Shown here: piece after piece, positions 5,124 through 5,219 of the stretch
How positions within the stretch are numbered: position 1 is the stretch's first letter
Layout: the number at the start of each line of letters is the position of its first letter
NCBI GenBank assembly: GCA_036847245.1
Contig: DAIUAL010000240.1
Span: 1 to 5,219 of the forward strand
Length of the DNA stretch: 5,219 bases
Source of the DNA: UBA4661 sp002405405
GTDB lineage: Bacteria > Bacteroidota > Ignavibacteria > Kapaibacteriales > UBA4661
Direction: 5' to 3'
The notes under the pieces: generated by a model
Told to the model about the DNA's origin: nothing
The model's input: only the letters and a program-made list of their open reading frames with translations
The model's database searches: none
Made by a program: the position numbers and the translations under genes

Positions 5124-5219
5124 ATGCGCCAACGCATTGAATGGATCGTTGAAAAAATTCTGATTGCTGTCGGTCTTTCATCGGTAGCATTCATTTTTCT
5201 CATTTTTGCTTTTGTCTTC
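5124..5219 (+). CDS. pstC: Phosphate ABC transporter permease PstC, N-terminal fragment
   Basis: Only the first 32 codons are in the window; the frame is open to the right edge. It begins MRQRIEWIVEKILIAVG, a short basic amphipathic start, and continues into a strongly hydrophobic segment (SSVAFIFLIFAFVF), as in the first membrane helix of PstC/PstA permeases. The identification depends mostly on position directly after pstS with a 24-base gap and a GGAG ribosome site. PstC is the usual next gene and, with PstA, forms the membrane channel. PstA or another membrane protein cannot be excluded from so short a fragment. Confidence 0.75.
   Translation, partial: MRQRIEWIVEKILIAVGLSSVAFIFLIFAFVF

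Overview
The window reads as chromosomal housekeeping DNA from a moderately AT-rich bacterium. No ribosomal RNA, tRNA, CRISPR array, transposase or phage gene is visible. The lineage cannot be fixed from the sequence. A lean towards the Bacteroidota/Chlorobiota/Kapabacteria side (FCB group) rests on three weak points: the style of the PstS and lipoprotein sequences, the patchy use of Shine-Dalgarno sites, and gene order recalled from memory. Treat it as low confidence.

Layout. Positions 1-1713 hold a minus-strand pair: a ClpB-type AAA+ disaggregase gene that starts in the middle of the usual protein, then an incomplete lipoprotein gene that runs off the left edge. Positions 1714-2083 are a 370-base divergent intergenic region with a convincing plus-strand promoter (TTGACA, 17-base spacer, extended TGn-TATAGA), several short repeats and a leader of about 187 bases. 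Positions 2084-3820 are a two-gene plus-strand operon, plsY-gpsA. GpsA makes glycerol-3-phosphate and PlsY acylates it to lysophosphatidic acid, so together they supply the entry to phospholipid synthesis. A lone xseB (exonuclease VII small subunit) converges on gpsA with only 16 bases between the two stop codons. After a 117-base divergent spacer come pstS and the first 32 codons of pstC, the start of a high-affinity phosphate ABC transporter operon.

The main anomaly is the clpB gene. The 454-codon frame is intact and keeps every recognisable motif of the second ATPase domain and most of the coiled-coil middle domain. The N-terminal domain and all of the first ATPase domain (roughly 430 residues in the family) are absent. 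The DNA upstream has stops in the clpB frame and does not resemble the missing part. It is either a 5' deletion caught before decay, a split or rearranged gene, an assembly join, or a genuine single-ring ClpB-C protein. Other observations are minor: possible regulatory repeats in the two divergent spacers, a lipoprotein with no ATG start, and an xseB without xseA beside it. I found no clear evidence of an undescribed multi-gene system.
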